A stretch of DNA of 64,000 nucleotides from Paraburkholderia caffeinilytica (GTDB taxonomy: Bacteria; Pseudomonadota; Gammaproteobacteria; Burkholderiales; Burkholderiaceae), in the NCBI RefSeq assembly GCF_003368325.1, contig NZ_CP031466.1:992001-1056000 (forward strand), in the 5' to 3' direction. The translations under genes and the position numbers were made by a program. Numbering within the stretch: the first letter of the stretch is position 1; each line of letters starts with the position of its first letter. Of this stretch, positions 1-10,051 are shown in pieces. The notes under the pieces are model-generated. The model saw only the letters and a program-made list of their open reading frames with translations, was not told the origin of the DNA and did no database searches.

Positions 1-858
1 CACGCCGAGCGAGGCCATCTTCAGCGGATACTGCTGCGAGGTCGCGGCAATCGCGCCGGCCTTCACATTGCGTACGCCTTCACAGCCGCCGTCGATCGAC
101 ACGATCATCACGCTCTTGTCCTTGCCCGCCGCCTTGAGCGCGCGATACGCACCCGCTGCGGCCGGTTCGTTGATCGTGTAGACCACGTTGATGTCCGGCG
201 ATTTCTGCAAGCAGTTTTCCATCGCCGTCTGGCCCTTCGACTGATCGCCGCGCGTGTCCTGGCTGCAGACGATCGACGGATCGCCTTCCTTCACGCCGAA
301 GCCTTCCAGGAAGCCGTTGTGACGCAGCACGCCGACCGAGACGCCGGGCGCGAGATCGAGCGTCGCGATCTTTGCGGGCTTGCCGTTCATGGCGGCTTTC
401 GCGTACTTGCCGATCAGCACGCCGGCCTTGAAGTTGTCGGTGGCGAAGAGGGCGTCCGTGGCATCTTGCGGATCGGTCGGCGTGTCGAGCGCGACCACCA
501 TCACGCCCGCCGCGCGGGCTTTCTTGATGCTCGGCACGATCGCTTTGGTATCGCTCGGCGTGATCAGAATCGCTTTCGCACCGGCCGTCATCATGTTTTC
601 GATGGCGGTGACCTGGCTCGCGTTGTCGCCGTCGAACTTGCCGGCGGCGGTCAACAGCTTGGCGCCGTCTTTCGAGGCAGCCGCTTCGGCGCCCTGTTTC
701 ATCTTGACGAAGAACGGATTGGTGTCCGTCTTGGTGATGAGGCCGACAACAGGCTGGTCGGCCGCCTGGCTCGCGCTCGCACACCACACCGCCGATGCGG
801 CGACGCACATCGACACGATTTTCCTGGCGACAGGATGCCTGCGGGAATTCAGATTCAT
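1..858 (-). CDS. Sugar ABC transporter periplasmic binding protein, ribose/fructose type (3' end off the window)
   Basis: The frame is open from an ATG at 858 to the left edge (286 codons), so the C-terminus is missing. A GGAGGAG ribosome site lies just upstream of the ATG. The protein starts with a basic, hydrophobic signal peptide ending near ASQAADQP. It continues as a type I periplasmic sugar-binding fold: [14 protein letters not shown] at the N-terminus, the [11 protein letters not shown] strand-loop, VALDTPTDP, and [15 protein letters not shown] in the second lobe. This pattern is typical of the RbsB/FrcB family that delivers a monosaccharide to an ABC importer. Transporter partners would lie off the left edge. 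A fructose-type substrate is a guess from resemblance. Confidence 0.88.
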   Translation of the reverse strand, partial: MNLNSRRHPVARKIVSMCVAASAVWCASASQAADQPVVGLITKTDTNPFFVKMKQGAEAAASKDGAKLLTAAGKFDGDNASQVTAIENMMTAGAKAILITPSDTKAIVPSIKKARAAGVMVVALDTPTDPQDATDALFATDNFKAGVLIGKYAKAAMNGKPAKIATLDLAPGVSVGVLRHNGFLEGFGVKEGDPSIVCSQDTRGDQSKGQTAMENCLQKSPDINVVYTINEPAAAGAYRALKAAGKDKSVMIVSIDGGCEGVRNVKAGAIAATSQQYPLKMASLGV

Positions 859-994
859 GGGACGCTCCTCCGGTAATTGGCCACGACGTTGTGAACTGCG
901 GGCGGATGCACACACGAACGCTGCGCGCGTGCAATCTGTTCGCAATCTGGATTGGAGCCTGCTCCGGCTCCGAGGCGGTTCGAAATCGGCCGCT

Positions 995-1015
995 TAAATC
1001 ACTTTGGTTGATTTA
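995..1015. promoter_or_regulatory. Inverted repeat upstream of the sugar-binding-protein gene
   Basis: TAAATCA at 995-1001 and TGATTTA at 1009-1015 form perfect 7-bp arms around a 7-bp spacer. The site lies about 140 bp upstream of the sugar-binding-protein start at 858. The symmetry suggests a dimeric repressor or activator site; which regulator binds is not visible. Confidence 0.4.
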
Positions 1016-1141
1016 GTACAGCAGACGCGGAGACGCTCGTCAAGGAAGCGATCGGGGAGGAGGTCGACGCGCCGAAGCCGCCGCCAGGGCGGTAGACCTT
1101 ACGTGACGGGGCTTGGCGGGAGTGGTGCGATGCAAAGTCGA

Positions 1142-1170
1142 GAGCCGGGACTTCGGGAAAGTCCTGGCTC
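1142..1170. other. Strong hairpin between two leftward transport genes
   Basis: GAGCCGGGACTT (1142-1153) pairs with AAGTCCTGGCTC (1159-1170) across a 5-nt loop, with one G:U-type position. It lies downstream of the 1289-2446 gene and upstream of the gene at 858. There is no T-run on either side, so it may slow or stabilise transcripts rather than act as a classical intrinsic terminator. The rest of 859-1288 shows no gene. Confidence 0.4.
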
Positions 1171-1288
1171 GCTTGTAAGCGAATTGAAGTCTTAAGCGGT
1201 CTGTCGCGACAGGGTGGGCTGCCGTCGCGAAGGTAATTCGGGTTGGCCGAACATCACGCTACGCACGCAATATCCGTCCCCTGGCGGA

Positions 1289-2446
1289 TCACATTCTGAT
1301 GACATCCATCACGGTCTTCTTGTTGTCCTTGAACTGATAGATCGTGATCGCCGCGTCCCGCAGGTCGCCGTGCGGGTCGAACGCAATGTGCCCGATCACG
1401 CCGTCATAGCTGGTGGCAGGCATTGCTGCGAGAATTTTCGATCGGTCGGTCGAGTTCGCTCGCTTCATTGCGTCATAGATCACGTAGACGGCGTCATACG
1501 TGAACGGAGCGTAGGCGTCGATCGGCGTTCTGAAGCGCGCCACGTAGCGCTTGTCAAAGTCTTGACCCTTTGGCATTTTTGACAAGGCAAGTCCGGCTTC
1601 TGAACACGTCACGTTGCTAATCGCGCTGCCGGCAAGTTGAGTCATGTTATCCGTGCAGGCGCCGTCGCCGCCCAACACCTTTGCGGCGATGCCGAGGTTG
1701 GCCGCCTGTTTGGCCAGCGGGCCGGCCGTTGCGTCCGAGCCGCCATACATGATGGCGTCGGGTTGCAGACCTTTGATTTTCGTCAGAATCGCCCGGAAGT
1801 CGACGGCTTTGTCGGTCGTCGCTTCGTGGGTCACGATGACGGCGCCTCGTGCTTTTGCCGCTTTTTCGAATTCTTGCGCGAGCCCCTGGCCGTATGCGGT
1901 CGAATCGTCCACGATGGCAATTCGCCTCGCGTGCATCGAGTCGACTGCGTAGCGAGCCAGCGCCGGCCCTTGCAGTGCGTCCGTCGCGACGACGCGGAAG
2001 GTCGTTTTGAAGCCTTGCAGCGTATAGGTGGGATTGGTCGAGCCCTGCGAGATCTGCACCAGACTGGCCTCGCTATAGATCTTCGAGGCCGGGATCGACA
2101 CCCCGGAGTTGATATCGCCGACCACGGCGACCACGCCATCGTCGACGAGCTTCTGGGCGACTTGAGTACCCGTGCGCGGGTCGGCGGCGTCGTCCTGGGC
2201 GTCGAGTCGCAGGCGGACCGCCTGGCCGCCGATCACCGGATGCTGGCTGTTGATCTCGTCGATGGCAAGCCGCGCCGCATTTTCGCTGTCCTTGCCCATA
2301 TGCGCGAGCTGTCCTGTCAACGGCGCGGCATGGCCGATCAGGATCACGGCCGGCTCCGCGGCGAAGCTCGTGCAGCCCGCGCCCAGCAGCAGCGCGGCGG
2401 TGGATATGTGCAGCGTTCGATTCAGTTTATTGAACGAGGGGGACAT
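1289..2446 (-). CDS. Branched-chain amino acid-type ABC transporter substrate-binding protein
   Basis: A 385-aa protein read from the ATG at 2446, chosen because AAGGAG sits 7 nt upstream and a signal peptide (hydrophobic STAALLLGAG, cleavage near SFAA-EP) follows at once; the frame stays open further upstream without these signs. The mature part carries LivK/LivJ-family landmarks: VILIGHAAPLTGQLAHMGKD near the N-terminus, GVVAVVGDINSGVSIPAS, and SQGSTNPTYT. The family binds branched-chain amino acids or related amides in the periplasm. No permease or ATPase genes are adjacent, so it is an orphan here. It diverges from the LysR gene at 2747, next to a ureidoglycolate-lyase-family gene, so a nitrogen compound is a plausible ligand (inference). 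Confidence 0.87.
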   Translation of the reverse strand: MSPSFNKLNRTLHISTAALLLGAGCTSFAAEPAVILIGHAAPLTGQLAHMGKDSENAARLAIDEINSQHPVIGGQAVRLRLDAQDDAADPRTGTQVAQKLVDDGVVAVVGDINSGVSIPASKIYSEASLVQISQGSTNPTYTLQGFKTTFRVVATDALQGPALARYAVDSMHARRIAIVDDSTAYGQGLAQEFEKAAKARGAVIVTHEATTDKAVDFRAILTKIKGLQPDAIMYGGSDATAGPLAKQAANLGIAAKVLGGDGACTDNMTQLAGSAISNVTCSEAGLALSKMPKGQDFDKRYVARFRTPIDAYAPFTYDAVYVIYDAMKRANSTDRSKILAAMPATSYDGVIGHIAFDPHGDLRDAAITIYQFKDNKKTVMDVIRM

Positions 2447-2746
2447 GGGCGGCTCCTTGGTTTTCGGTTCAATGAGTATTCGAAGGCCAAATTCTTCCGT
2501 CCAACGACTTATTTTATTGACCGGCGATAGATAAATCTGATTGCCCCTCGGGGCCTTCCCGAGAAGCCGCGCCTTGCGCGCCGAGCCGCCATGGCCACAA
2601 GGAAAAATTGTTCCAGGTGGCCAGTTTTTGTTGTCACCGGCCTGACTTTGCGGCGCTACACTCTGCCCATGCACTGAAGCTGTCCGTTTGCGCGGGCGCA
2701 ATACGTGGAAGCGGGTTGTGCGTCCGTCGACTGTACAAGGTGTCTG

Positions 2747-3691
2747 ATGAATGTCCGTTTTCTAGAAACATTTGTATGGCTTGCAAAGCTGCGCAATTTC
2801 CGGCTGACAGCGGAGCGCCTGCATGCGACACAGGCCGCTATTTCCAGCCGGATATCCGCGCTCGAGCAGGAATTCGGCGTGCGTCTGTTCGATCGGGGAC
2901 CGCGCGACGTCAAGCTGACCCAGGAGGGGACCAAGGCACTGGCCTTCGCCGAGCAGATTCTGAAACTCACGAACGACATGCTCGCCAGCGTAAGCGACCG
3001 TTCGCATGTGAGCGGGTTGTTGCGGGTCGGCGTGATGGAGTCCGTCGTGCATACGTGGCTGCCCGAGTTGCTCCGGCGCGTGCGGGACGAATATCCGAAC
3101 CTGACGATCGAGCTGACCTGCGACACCTCGACGAATCTGTCCGTGCAACTGGTCAACGGCAACGTGGATATCGCTTTTCTTAGCACCGTGGTTGCGGGTG
3201 CCGACGCGGAGAATGTTTCGCTCGGCGCGTTGCCGATGCGATGGGTGGCGAGTCCGTCGCTGAATCTGTCGGCTGAAGCACTTTCGGAAGCCGAACTGGC
3301 GAGCTTCCCGATTGTGAGTTTTGCCCGCCATTCGTCGCCGCATGTGTTTGTCGCCGGCCTGTTTGCAGCCGCCGGCGAGCCGCACGTGCAAATCAATTGC
3401 GTGTCTTCGGTCGCGGCGATTATCAGGCTCGTACTCGACGGTTTCGGTATTGCCGTTCTGCCGACAGCGTTCGTGACCCGCGAGTTGGAGTCCGGTCATC
3501 TGCAACTGCTGAAAGTGACGCATCGAGTCCCGGAACTCCCGCTATTCGCATCCTTCCGGCGAAGTCCGGACAGCTTGCTATGCGAGTCGATCACGCATCT
3601 GGCGCTCAAGGTCATGCGAGAGTTCAGCCTGGAGAACGGTCCTGATATCGCGCTTTTTCCAGACACCGACGAAGCGCCGACGCCTCATTGA
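2747..3691 (+). CDS. LysR-family transcriptional regulator
   Basis: A 314-aa protein from the ATG at 2747; the frame extends 14 codons further but the LysR N-terminus MNVRFLETFVWLAKLRNF starts here. The winged helix (about residues 1-60) has the canonical LTAERLHATQAAISSRISALEQEFG and LFDRGPRDVKLTQEG. The rest is the two-lobed effector domain (RVGVMESVVHTWLPELLRR onward). It diverges from the amino-acid-type binding protein (300-bp gap) and is followed after 48 bp by the ureidoglycolate-lyase-family gene, so both are likely targets. The effector cannot be read from sequence. Confidence 0.9.
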   Translation: MNVRFLETFVWLAKLRNFRLTAERLHATQAAISSRISALEQEFGVRLFDRGPRDVKLTQEGTKALAFAEQILKLTNDMLASVSDRSHVSGLLRVGVMESVVHTWLPELLRRVRDEYPNLTIELTCDTSTNLSVQLVNGNVDIAFLSTVVAGADAENVSLGALPMRWVASPSLNLSAEALSEAELASFPIVSFARHSSPHVFVAGLFAAAGEPHVQINCVSSVAAIIRLVLDGFGIAVLPTAFVTRELESGHLQLLKVTHRVPELPLFASFRRSPDSLLCESITHLALKVMREFSLENGPDIALFPDTDEAPTPH

Positions 3692-3739
3692 GTTGCGCAC
3701 TGCGATGTTTTTCTTCGATTATCAAAGGCCCGAACCGAG

Positions 3740-4300
3740 ATGCCGACTGCCACGCCGCTGACCATTCAAGCGCTTACTGCCGGCGCTTTCGAACCCTATG
3801 GATGGATGTTGGGCAAGCCCTTTCCGGAGGTTAGCGCGGCGTCTTCCGAGGTGCCCTCGTTTACCAGCCGGTCTTCCGATTTCTGGCGTGAGCATCTGTT
3901 CGATGCCGGACTGTCCGGAGACCCTGAAATCCTGTGGGTCAGATACCGCGATTGCGAAGCCGAGGTGATGAAGCTCGAGGCGCATTGGCTGACTGAGCAG
4001 GCGGTGGTGCCGCTCACCGGACCGCTCGTGCAGATTGTCGCGACGAGTACGCCGGACGGGCACCCTGACCTCGAATCATTGGCCGCGTTCAAGGTGCCCG
4101 TCGGGGAGGGCATCTGCATGCGGCCGCGCTGCTGGCACACCACGCGTGCATTGCAGGACGAAGTGACGTGCCTCATGCTGACGCGCCGCTCGACGACGTT
4201 CGATCTTGCCGTCCATCTGCTCACGGGCGCTCCCGCCGGCGAAAGCGCGATTCGGCAGATTCCGCCGTACCGGCTGGTCGGCGCGCCCGGCCTCATATAA
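3740..4300 (+). CDS. Ureidoglycolate lyase (AllA)-family protein
   Basis: A 186-aa cupin-fold protein resembling the ureidoglycolate lyase family, which splits ureidoglycolate into glyoxylate and urea in purine/allantoin degradation. Recognisable parts are the N-terminal AFEPYGWML, the central LEAHWLTEQAVVPLTGPLVQIVAT strand pair, and the FKVPVGEGICMRPRCWHTT signature that places a histidine in the cupin barrel. It follows the LysR gene by 48 bp on the same strand with only a weak ribosome site, so co-transcription is likely. No other allantoin genes are present, so the true substrate may be a related ureide or keto acid. Confidence 0.7.
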   Translation: MPTATPLTIQALTAGAFEPYGWMLGKPFPEVSAASSEVPSFTSRSSDFWREHLFDAGLSGDPEILWVRYRDCEAEVMKLEAHWLTEQAVVPLTGPLVQIVATSTPDGHPDLESLAAFKVPVGEGICMRPRCWHTTRALQDEVTCLMLTRRSTTFDLAVHLLTGAPAGESAIRQIPPYRLVGAPGLI

Positions 4301-4318
4301 CCTTCGACGCTCCCATCT

Positions 4319-5356
4319 TCAACGCCCCTGCCGCGGCGCGCCGGTCGATGCGCGCACAGCCAGTTTCGGCGCCGAGGAAATCCGCATCTGCACGTTCGCC
4401 GCGACCTGGCGACCCGCTTGTCCATACGACGACTCGATCAACTCGCGCAACAGCGATACCGCGAGACCGGCGACTTCGACGGTCGGAACGGCAACCGTCG
4501 TCAACGCGGGCCGCGACTCGCGCGCCAGTTGGATGTCGGTAATGCCGATCACGGACAGATCGCCCGGCACATTCAAGCCGAGATCGGCGGCGGCGTGCAT
4601 CGCGCCGAGTGCCGGCAAGTCGTTGGTCGCGAAGATCGCGGTGAGTGTCGGATCGGCTTCCAGCAGCGCGCGCGCCGCCGAGTAGCCGCCTTGTATCGTA
4701 TCGGGCGCATGCTTGACCCGGCTTTTCGGCGCGCCGGCCGCTCGCAGCGCATCGACAAAGCCTTCGTAACGGGCTGCGTGAATACCCGAGGCCTTGCTGC
4801 CGACAATCGCGCCGATTCGCCGATGGCCGAGTTCCAGCAGATGCGTGGCGGCCAATTCGCCTGCCAGACGGAAATCGACTGCGACGCACGGCAGCCCCGG
4901 CGGCTCATTGGGCCGCTCCCACATGCACAGCACCACCGGCGTGCCGCGCGATTCGGTTGTATGCAGGTCCGCGAAGTCCAGGTTCGCATTCGTGACGAGC
5001 ACGCCCTCGGAAAGCGTGCCCGCGATCTGGTCGAGATAGGCCCGCCCGGCCAGCGGATCTTCGTTCGTATTGCAGATGATCACGAAGTGGCCGCTGTTGC
5101 GCGCCGCGTGTTCGACCGCGAGCGCGAACTCCGGATAGAACGGATTGGCAATGCTCGACACCATCAAGGCCAGCGTCGGCGCGCGGCCCTCGGCGAGCGC
5201 GCGGGCCGCGAGGTGCGGGCGGTAGCCGAGCGCGTCGACCGCGTCCAGCACCCGCTGGCGGGTGCTCGCGCCGACCCGGCCGCGATTGCGCAACACGTTC
5301 GACACCGTGGCAGGGGTGACGCCGGCGTGACGGGCGACTTCGCTAAGGGTGGTCAT
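4319..5356 (-). CDS. LacI-family repressor of the adjacent galactoside operon
   Basis: A 345-aa protein. The N-terminal helix-turn-helix reads LSEVARHAGVTPATVSNVLR, followed by the hinge helix region GYRPHLAARALAEG that inserts in the DNA minor groove. Residues about 60-330 are a periplasmic-binding-protein-like sugar sensor (LALMVSSIANPFYPEFA, GHRRIGAIVGS, AIFATNDLPALGAM). It diverges from the ATPase, beta-galactosidase and transporter genes starting at 5548, with a perfect palindrome in the 191-bp gap. The expected role is repression of that operon, relieved by a galactoside-derived inducer. Family certain; the ligand is inferred. Confidence 0.92.
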   Translation of the reverse strand: MTTLSEVARHAGVTPATVSNVLRNRGRVGASTRQRVLDAVDALGYRPHLAARALAEGRAPTLALMVSSIANPFYPEFALAVEHAARNSGHFVIICNTNEDPLAGRAYLDQIAGTLSEGVLVTNANLDFADLHTTESRGTPVVLCMWERPNEPPGLPCVAVDFRLAGELAATHLLELGHRRIGAIVGSKASGIHAARYEGFVDALRAAGAPKSRVKHAPDTIQGGYSAARALLEADPTLTAIFATNDLPALGAMHAAADLGLNVPGDLSVIGITDIQLARESRPALTTVAVPTVEVAGLAVSLLRELIESSYGQAGRQVAANVQMRISSAPKLAVRASTGAPRQGR

Positions 5357-5494
5357 GGCTCATCAATATTTGGGATGGCTGTTCGATATTTGCATCGCAG
5401 CCAAAGTCGCGGCACCATTTGCCGCACAGACAAAACGATATCGGAGACAGGCAAGGCCAAACGATCGCACGCGATCGGTTTTTTCTGGTCTGCT

Positions 5495-5510
5495 GATTAA
5501 GCGCTTAATC
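5495..5510. promoter_or_regulatory. LacI-type operator (perfect 16-bp palindrome)
   Basis: GATTAAGCGCTTAATC is a perfect palindrome with a central CG step, the architecture used by LacI-family dimers. It lies 38 bp upstream of the ATPase start (5548) and 139 bp upstream of the divergent regulator gene, where it could control both directions. A related half-site-like GATTAAATC follows at about 5525. Confidence 0.75.
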
Positions 5511-5547
5511 TCCGACATCGAGCCGATTAAATCACGGAGTCGATGCA

Positions 5548-6705
5548 ATGGCGAGCATTTCGTTGAGAGGCGTGCAGAAGGCGTATGGCGACGGCGCGCT
5601 GGTGATCCGCGACGTCGATCTGGAGATCGGCGAGAACGAGTTCTGCGTGTTTCTCGGACCGTCCGGCTGCGGCAAGTCCACCTTGCTGCGGATGATCGCC
5701 GGTCTCGAAGACGTGACCGACGGCGACCTGTCCATCGCCGGCCGCCTCGTCAACGACGTCCCGGCGGCGCAGCGCGGTGTGGCGATGGTGTTCCAGAGCT
5801 ATGCGCTGTTTCCGCACATGACCGTGTTCGAGAACATGGCATTCGGCCTCAAGCTCGCCAAAACCCCGAAAGACGAAGTCGACCGCAAGGTGCGGGAAGC
5901 CGCGCGCATCCTGCAGCTGGAGGCGTTGCTCGAGCGCCGGCCTAAGGCGCTGTCCGGCGGCCAGCGGCAGCGTGTGGCGATCGGCCGGGCGATCGTGCGC
6001 GAACCGGGCGTGTTTCTGTTCGACGAACCGCTCTCCAATCTCGACGCGACGCTGCGCGGCCAGACCCGCATCGAAATCGCGCGGCTGCATAAGCAGTTCG
6101 CCAAAGCCAGCGTCGTGTACGTCACCCACGACCAGATCGAAGCCATGACGCTCGCCGACAAGATCGTGCTGCTGCACGCGGGCAAGGACACGGAGCGCTA
6201 CGGCAGCATCGCGCAGATCGGCGCGCCGCTCGAGTTGTACCACCGTCCGAAGAGTCGTTTCGTCGCCGGCTTCATCGGTTCGCCGCGCATGAACTTTTTG
6301 CCGGGGCGGGTGGCGTCGGTCGATCCGCTGGGCGTGATCGTCACGCTCGACGATACGTCCGAAACCGTGCGCGTGCCGGTCAGCGGCGATGGTCTGCAGG
6401 TGGCGCAGCCGGTCACCCTCGGCGTGCGTCCGGAACACCTGGAATTCATCGACGCGACCGCTTCCGACAACTCGCATGACGGCGTTTTGACCCGCACCGT
6501 GTCCCTCGTCGAACAGCTCGGCGAGCATAGCTATGTCCACCTCGATCAGCCCGGCGGCGTCGCGCTGGTCGCCAAGGCGCCTGGCGACACACGCCTCGTG
6601 CCGGGCGCGCGCGCGAGCTTGCGCGTCCCCAGCCGCGCCTGTCATTTGTTTACCGAGGACGGCTTTGCCGCCGCTTCGCTCGAATCCGTCGAACACTACG
6701 CATAA
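5548..6705 (+). CDS. Sugar ABC transporter ATP-binding protein, MsmK/UgpC type
   Basis: A 385-aa ATPase that energises the importer formed with the binding protein at 8792 and the permeases at 10153 and 11162. Walker A is GPSGCGKST (about residues 36-44), the Q-loop is [13 protein letters not shown], the signature is [14 protein letters not shown], Walker B is [12 protein letters not shown] and the switch histidine is in [14 protein letters not shown]. The C-terminal 130 residues form the TOBE/MalK-like regulatory domain ([22 protein letters not shown]). It is the first gene of the operon, followed after 11 bp by the beta-galactosidase. The separate ATPase gene matches the CUT1 (oligosaccharide) class. 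Confidence 0.93.
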   Translation: MASISLRGVQKAYGDGALVIRDVDLEIGENEFCVFLGPSGCGKSTLLRMIAGLEDVTDGDLSIAGRLVNDVPAAQRGVAMVFQSYALFPHMTVFENMAFGLKLAKTPKDEVDRKVREAARILQLEALLERRPKALSGGQRQRVAIGRAIVREPGVFLFDEPLSNLDATLRGQTRIEIARLHKQFAKASVVYVTHDQIEAMTLADKIVLLHAGKDTERYGSIAQIGAPLELYHRPKSRFVAGFIGSPRMNFLPGRVASVDPLGVIVTLDDTSETVRVPVSGDGLQVAQPVTLGVRPEHLEFIDATASDNSHDGVLTRTVSLVEQLGEHSYVHLDQPGGVALVAKAPGDTRLVPGARASLRVPSRACHLFTEDGFAAASLESVEHYA

Positions 6706-6716
6706 AGGACATTCGG

Positions 6717-8717
6717 ATGCGCCTTGGAGTCTGTTATTACCCGGAACACTGGCCGGAGTCGATGTGGGAAGACGACGCCCGCCGGATGAAAGCGCTCGGC
6801 ATCGATCAGGTGCGAATCGCCGAATTTGCATGGAGCCGGATGGAGCCGACGCCAGGCGAGTACGACTGGGGCTGGCTCGATCGCGCGATCGAGGTACTCG
6901 GCGCGGCCGGTCTGCAGGTCGTCATGTGCACGCCCACCGCGACGCCGCCCAAATGGCTGATCGACCGTCATCCGGACATTCTGCCGATCGGTGCGGACGG
7001 CCGTCCTCGCGCCTTCGGTTCACGCCGTCATTACGATTTCTCATCGCCTGCGTATTTCACTGCATCGCAGCGAATCTGCACGGCAGTCGCCGAGCGTTAC
7101 GGCAAGCATCCGGCCGTTGCCTACTGGCAGACGGATAACGAATTCGGCTGCCATCACACGGTGGTCAGCTATTCGCCGGCCGCAGTGGGGCGCTTTCGCG
7201 AGTGGCTGAAGGCGCGCTATCAAACGATCGATGCGCTGAACCGTGCATGGGGCACGGTGTTCTGGAGCATGGAGTACCGCAGCTTCGACGAGATCGACGC
7301 GCCGGTGGCGACCGTCACCGAAGCGCATCCATCGCACCGGCTCGATTACCGGCGCTTTGCCTCCGACGAAGTGGCGCGCTACAACCGCATGCAGGTCGAG
7401 ATCATCCGTGCGCATTCGCCGGGCCGGCCGGTCGCGCACAATTTCATGCAGCTCTTTACCGAGTTCGATCACTACAAGGTGGCGGCCGATCTCGACGTCG
7501 CCGCGTGGGACAGCTATCCGCTCGGCGCGCTCGAAGAGCAGTGGTTTGCGCCTGAGGTGAAAGCACGCTGGCTGCGCAGCGGGCACCCCGACTTCGCGTC
7601 GTTCAACCATGACGTGTACCGCGGCATGTCGAAGCTGCCGTTCTGGGTGATGGAGCAGCAACCGGGCCCGGTGAACTGGGCGCAGTGGAATCCGGCGCCG
7701 CTGCCCGGCATGGTGAGGCTATGGAGTTGGGAGGCGTTCGCGCACGGCGCGGGCTGCGTGTCGTATTTCCGCTGGCGCCAGGCGCCGTTTGCGCAGGAGC
7801 AGATGCATGCGGGGTTGAATACGCCCGATAACCGGCTCGATGTCGGCGGTAGTGAAGCGGCACAGGTTGCCGACGACATTCGCGCGGTGCTCGCAGCCGA
7901 CGCCGACGCCAATGCCGGGATTCGCTCGAAAGTCGCGCTGGTCTACGACTACGAAGCGAAGTGGCTCTTCGAGATTCATCCGCAGGGCGCGGACTTTCAC
8001 TATCCGCGTTTCGCATTCGAGTATTACTCGGCGTTGCGCGCGCTCGGCCTGGACGTCGATATCGTACCGGTCGATGCAGCCCTCGACGGCTATCGTTTGA
8101 TCGTCGTGCCGCCGCTGCCGGTCGTGCCGGCGGATTTCGCCGCCAGACTGGCGGGCTCGGGCGCGCACGTTGTGCTCGGTCCTCGCACCGGTTCGAAGAC
8201 GGTGGACCTGCAGATTCCGGCGAACCTGCCGCCAGGCGCGCTCGCCGCCGTGCTGCCGTTGCGCGTGTGGCGCGTCGAATCGATGCGGCCGAATGTGACC
8301 GAAGCCGTGCGGTTCGTGGATAACAGGGACGCGGCTGTGGACGACGGCGTCGCGCGCCACTGGCGCGATCTCATCGACGTCGACGGCGCCGCTGGTCCAG
8401 CGGCTTCGCTCGACGTACGTGCCCGTTTCGCCGACGGCCATCCCGCCTATGTGAAAAGCGGTCAGTTTCACTACCTCGCCAGCCTGTTCGACGATGGGCT
8501 GACGGTTCGCCTTCTGAAGCAGATCGCCGAAGAGGCGGGCATCGACGCGACACCGCTCGGCGACAGCGTGCGGGTCAGCCGGCGTGGCGCGCTGACCTAC
8601 GTGTTCAACTACGGCGATCGGACGCACACGCTTGCCGATGTCGCCGACGATGCTTTCGTGATCGGTTCACGCGCGATCGGGCCGCAGGGTGTGGCCGTCT
8701 ATCGATCGGGCAAGTGA
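6717..8717 (+). CDS. Beta-galactosidase, glycoside hydrolase family 42
   Basis: A 666-aa cytoplasmic enzyme without signal peptide. The N-terminus [14 protein letters not shown] and [14 protein letters not shown] are GH42 hallmarks. The catalytic acid/base is Glu142 in QTDNEFGCH and the nucleophile is Glu313 in [13 protein letters not shown]. After the TIM barrel come the trimerisation domain ([11 protein letters not shown]) and a C-terminal beta domain. Length fits the family. Its place inside an ABC-importer operon suggests galactosides are imported intact and cleaved inside; GH42 enzymes often prefer plant galacto-oligosaccharides over lactose, so arabinogalactan or galactan fragments are likely substrates (inference). 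Confidence 0.93.
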   Translation: MRLGVCYYPEHWPESMWEDDARRMKALGIDQVRIAEFAWSRMEPTPGEYDWGWLDRAIEVLGAAGLQVVMCTPTATPPKWLIDRHPDILPIGADGRPRAFGSRRHYDFSSPAYFTASQRICTAVAERYGKHPAVAYWQTDNEFGCHHTVVSYSPAAVGRFREWLKARYQTIDALNRAWGTVFWSMEYRSFDEIDAPVATVTEAHPSHRLDYRRFASDEVARYNRMQVEIIRAHSPGRPVAHNFMQLFTEFDHYKVAADLDVAAWDSYPLGALEEQWFAPEVKARWLRSGHPDFASFNHDVYRGMSKLPFWVMEQQPGPVNWAQWNPAPLPGMVRLWSWEAFAHGAGCVSYFRWRQAPFAQEQMHAGLNTPDNRLDVGGSEAAQVADDIRAVLAADADANAGIRSKVALVYDYEAKWLFEIHPQGADFHYPRFAFEYYSALRALGLDVDIVPVDAALDGYRLIVVPPLPVVPADFAARLAGSGAHVVLGPRTGSKTVDLQIPANLPPGALAAVLPLRVWRVESMRPNVTEAVRFVDNRDAAVDDGVARHWRDLIDVDGAAGPAASLDVRARFADGHPAYVKSGQFHYLASLFDDGLTVRLLKQIAEEAGIDATPLGDSVRVSRRGALTYVFNYGDRTHTLADVADDAFVIGSRAIGPQGVAVYRSGK

Positions 8718-8791
8718 TCTGAGGCGCTAAACGAAGGATTCCATGCAGTAACGACAACGACGCAAAATCAAGGCATAAAGGAGACAGCAAC

Positions 8792-10045
8792 ATGGCACTG
8801 AAACCTCGCAAGATTCTGCTGGCACTCGCGCTGGCCGCGGCGGCCGCAGGGACATCCGTCGTCAGCACGGCGCAGGCCGGCACGCTCGCGGTCAACATCG
8901 CGTTCAAGGGCGCAAGTCAACGCGCCGTCTGGCAGTCGATCATCGACGACTTCAAGAAAACGCATCCCGGCACCGACGTGAAGGTGTCGTTCGTCGATGA
9001 AGAAGCGTACAAAGTCCAGTTGCCCGGCTGGCTCTCCACCGTCGCGCCCGATATCGTCAACTGGCATGACGGCGAGCGCATGGCGTATTACGCGCAGCGC
9101 GGCCTGTTCGACGATCTGAGCGGCGACTGGGCGAAGAACGGCTGGAACGACATGTATGCGTCGACCAAGGAAGCGTCGTCGTATAAGGGCAAGCAGTACG
9201 CCGCTCCGACCGTGTATTACTCGTGGGGCATGTTCTATCGCAAGGACCTGTTCCAGAAGGTCGGCATTGCCGGTGAACCGAAAACGTGGGACCAGTTCCT
9301 CGACGACTGCAAGAAGCTGAAAGCCGCCGGCATTGCGCCGATTGCCGTGGCCGGCCGTGATGCATGGACGCTGGCCGGCTGGTTCGATTATCTCGACCTG
9401 CGCCTGAACGGCAATGCGTTCCATCAGAAACTGATGGCGGGCGAGATTGCGTACACCGATCCGCGTGTGAAGAAGGTCTACACGACGTGGAAGCAGCTGA
9501 TCGACGCCGGCTATTTCATCGACAACTCGCTCTCCTACGATCTGGATGCGGTGCAGCCGTTCCTGTTCCAGGGCAAGGCCGCGATGATGCTGATGGGCAC
9601 CTTCATCACCGGCGGTTTTCCGCCGAACGTGAAATCGGAGATGGGTTACTTCCAGTTCCCGATCATCGACGCGAACGTGCCGACTGCCGAAGACGGTCCG
9701 GTCGAATCGCTGCATATTCCGTCGAAGGCGAAGAACAAGGCGGATGCGCATGCCTTCCTTGCATTCGTCCAGACGCCGGAAAATGGTGCGAAGCTGGCGA
9801 CCGGGCTGGGCTCGCTGTCGGCGAACAGCAAGTCGCCTGAACCCGAGGATCCGATTTCGAAGATCGGTTTCCAGATTCTCGCGAATACGAAGGGCGGCAT
9901 TGCGCAGTTCTACGATCGTGACATGACGAAGGAAATGGCCGATGAAGGGATGAAGGGGATGCAGCAATTCATCTCCGATCCTTCGAAGCTCGACGACGTG
10001 CTCGCGCAACTCGAGCAGACGCGCAAGCGGATCTACAAGAAGTGA
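8792..10045 (+). CDS. Galactoside ABC transporter periplasmic binding protein (CUT1)
   Basis: A 417-aa type II extracellular solute-binding protein. A signal peptide (basic start, LALALAAAAAGTSVV, cleavage near AQAG) is followed by VNIAFKGASQRAVWQSIIDDFKKTHPGTDVKV, then PDIVNWHDGERMAYYAQRGLFDDLS, the usual family layout. AGGAG precedes the ATG. It lies between the beta-galactosidase (74-bp gap) and the permeases. A cluster of three inverted repeats follows it directly, as often seen after binding-protein genes, which need higher expression than their permeases. Ligand inferred as a galacto-oligosaccharide. Confidence 0.92.
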   Translation: MALKPRKILLALALAAAAAGTSVVSTAQAGTLAVNIAFKGASQRAVWQSIIDDFKKTHPGTDVKVSFVDEEAYKVQLPGWLSTVAPDIVNWHDGERMAYYAQRGLFDDLSGDWAKNGWNDMYASTKEASSYKGKQYAAPTVYYSWGMFYRKDLFQKVGIAGEPKTWDQFLDDCKKLKAAGIAPIAVAGRDAWTLAGWFDYLDLRLNGNAFHQKLMAGEIAYTDPRVKKVYTTWKQLIDAGYFIDNSLSYDLDAVQPFLFQGKAAMMLMGTFITGGFPPNVKSEMGYFQFPIIDANVPTAEDGPVESLHIPSKAKNKADAHAFLAFVQTPENGAKLATGLGSLSANSKSPEPEDPISKIGFQILANTKGGIAQFYDRDMTKEMADEGMKGMQQFISDPSKLDDVLAQLEQTRKRIYKK

Positions 10046-10051
10046 GCGGTG

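Noticed and set aside
2350..2446. Lipobox in the branched-chain-type binding protein (LLLGAGC)
   Set aside because: The residue at -3 is Gly rather than Leu/Val/Ile, and a normal signal-peptidase I site (SFAA-EP) follows closely.
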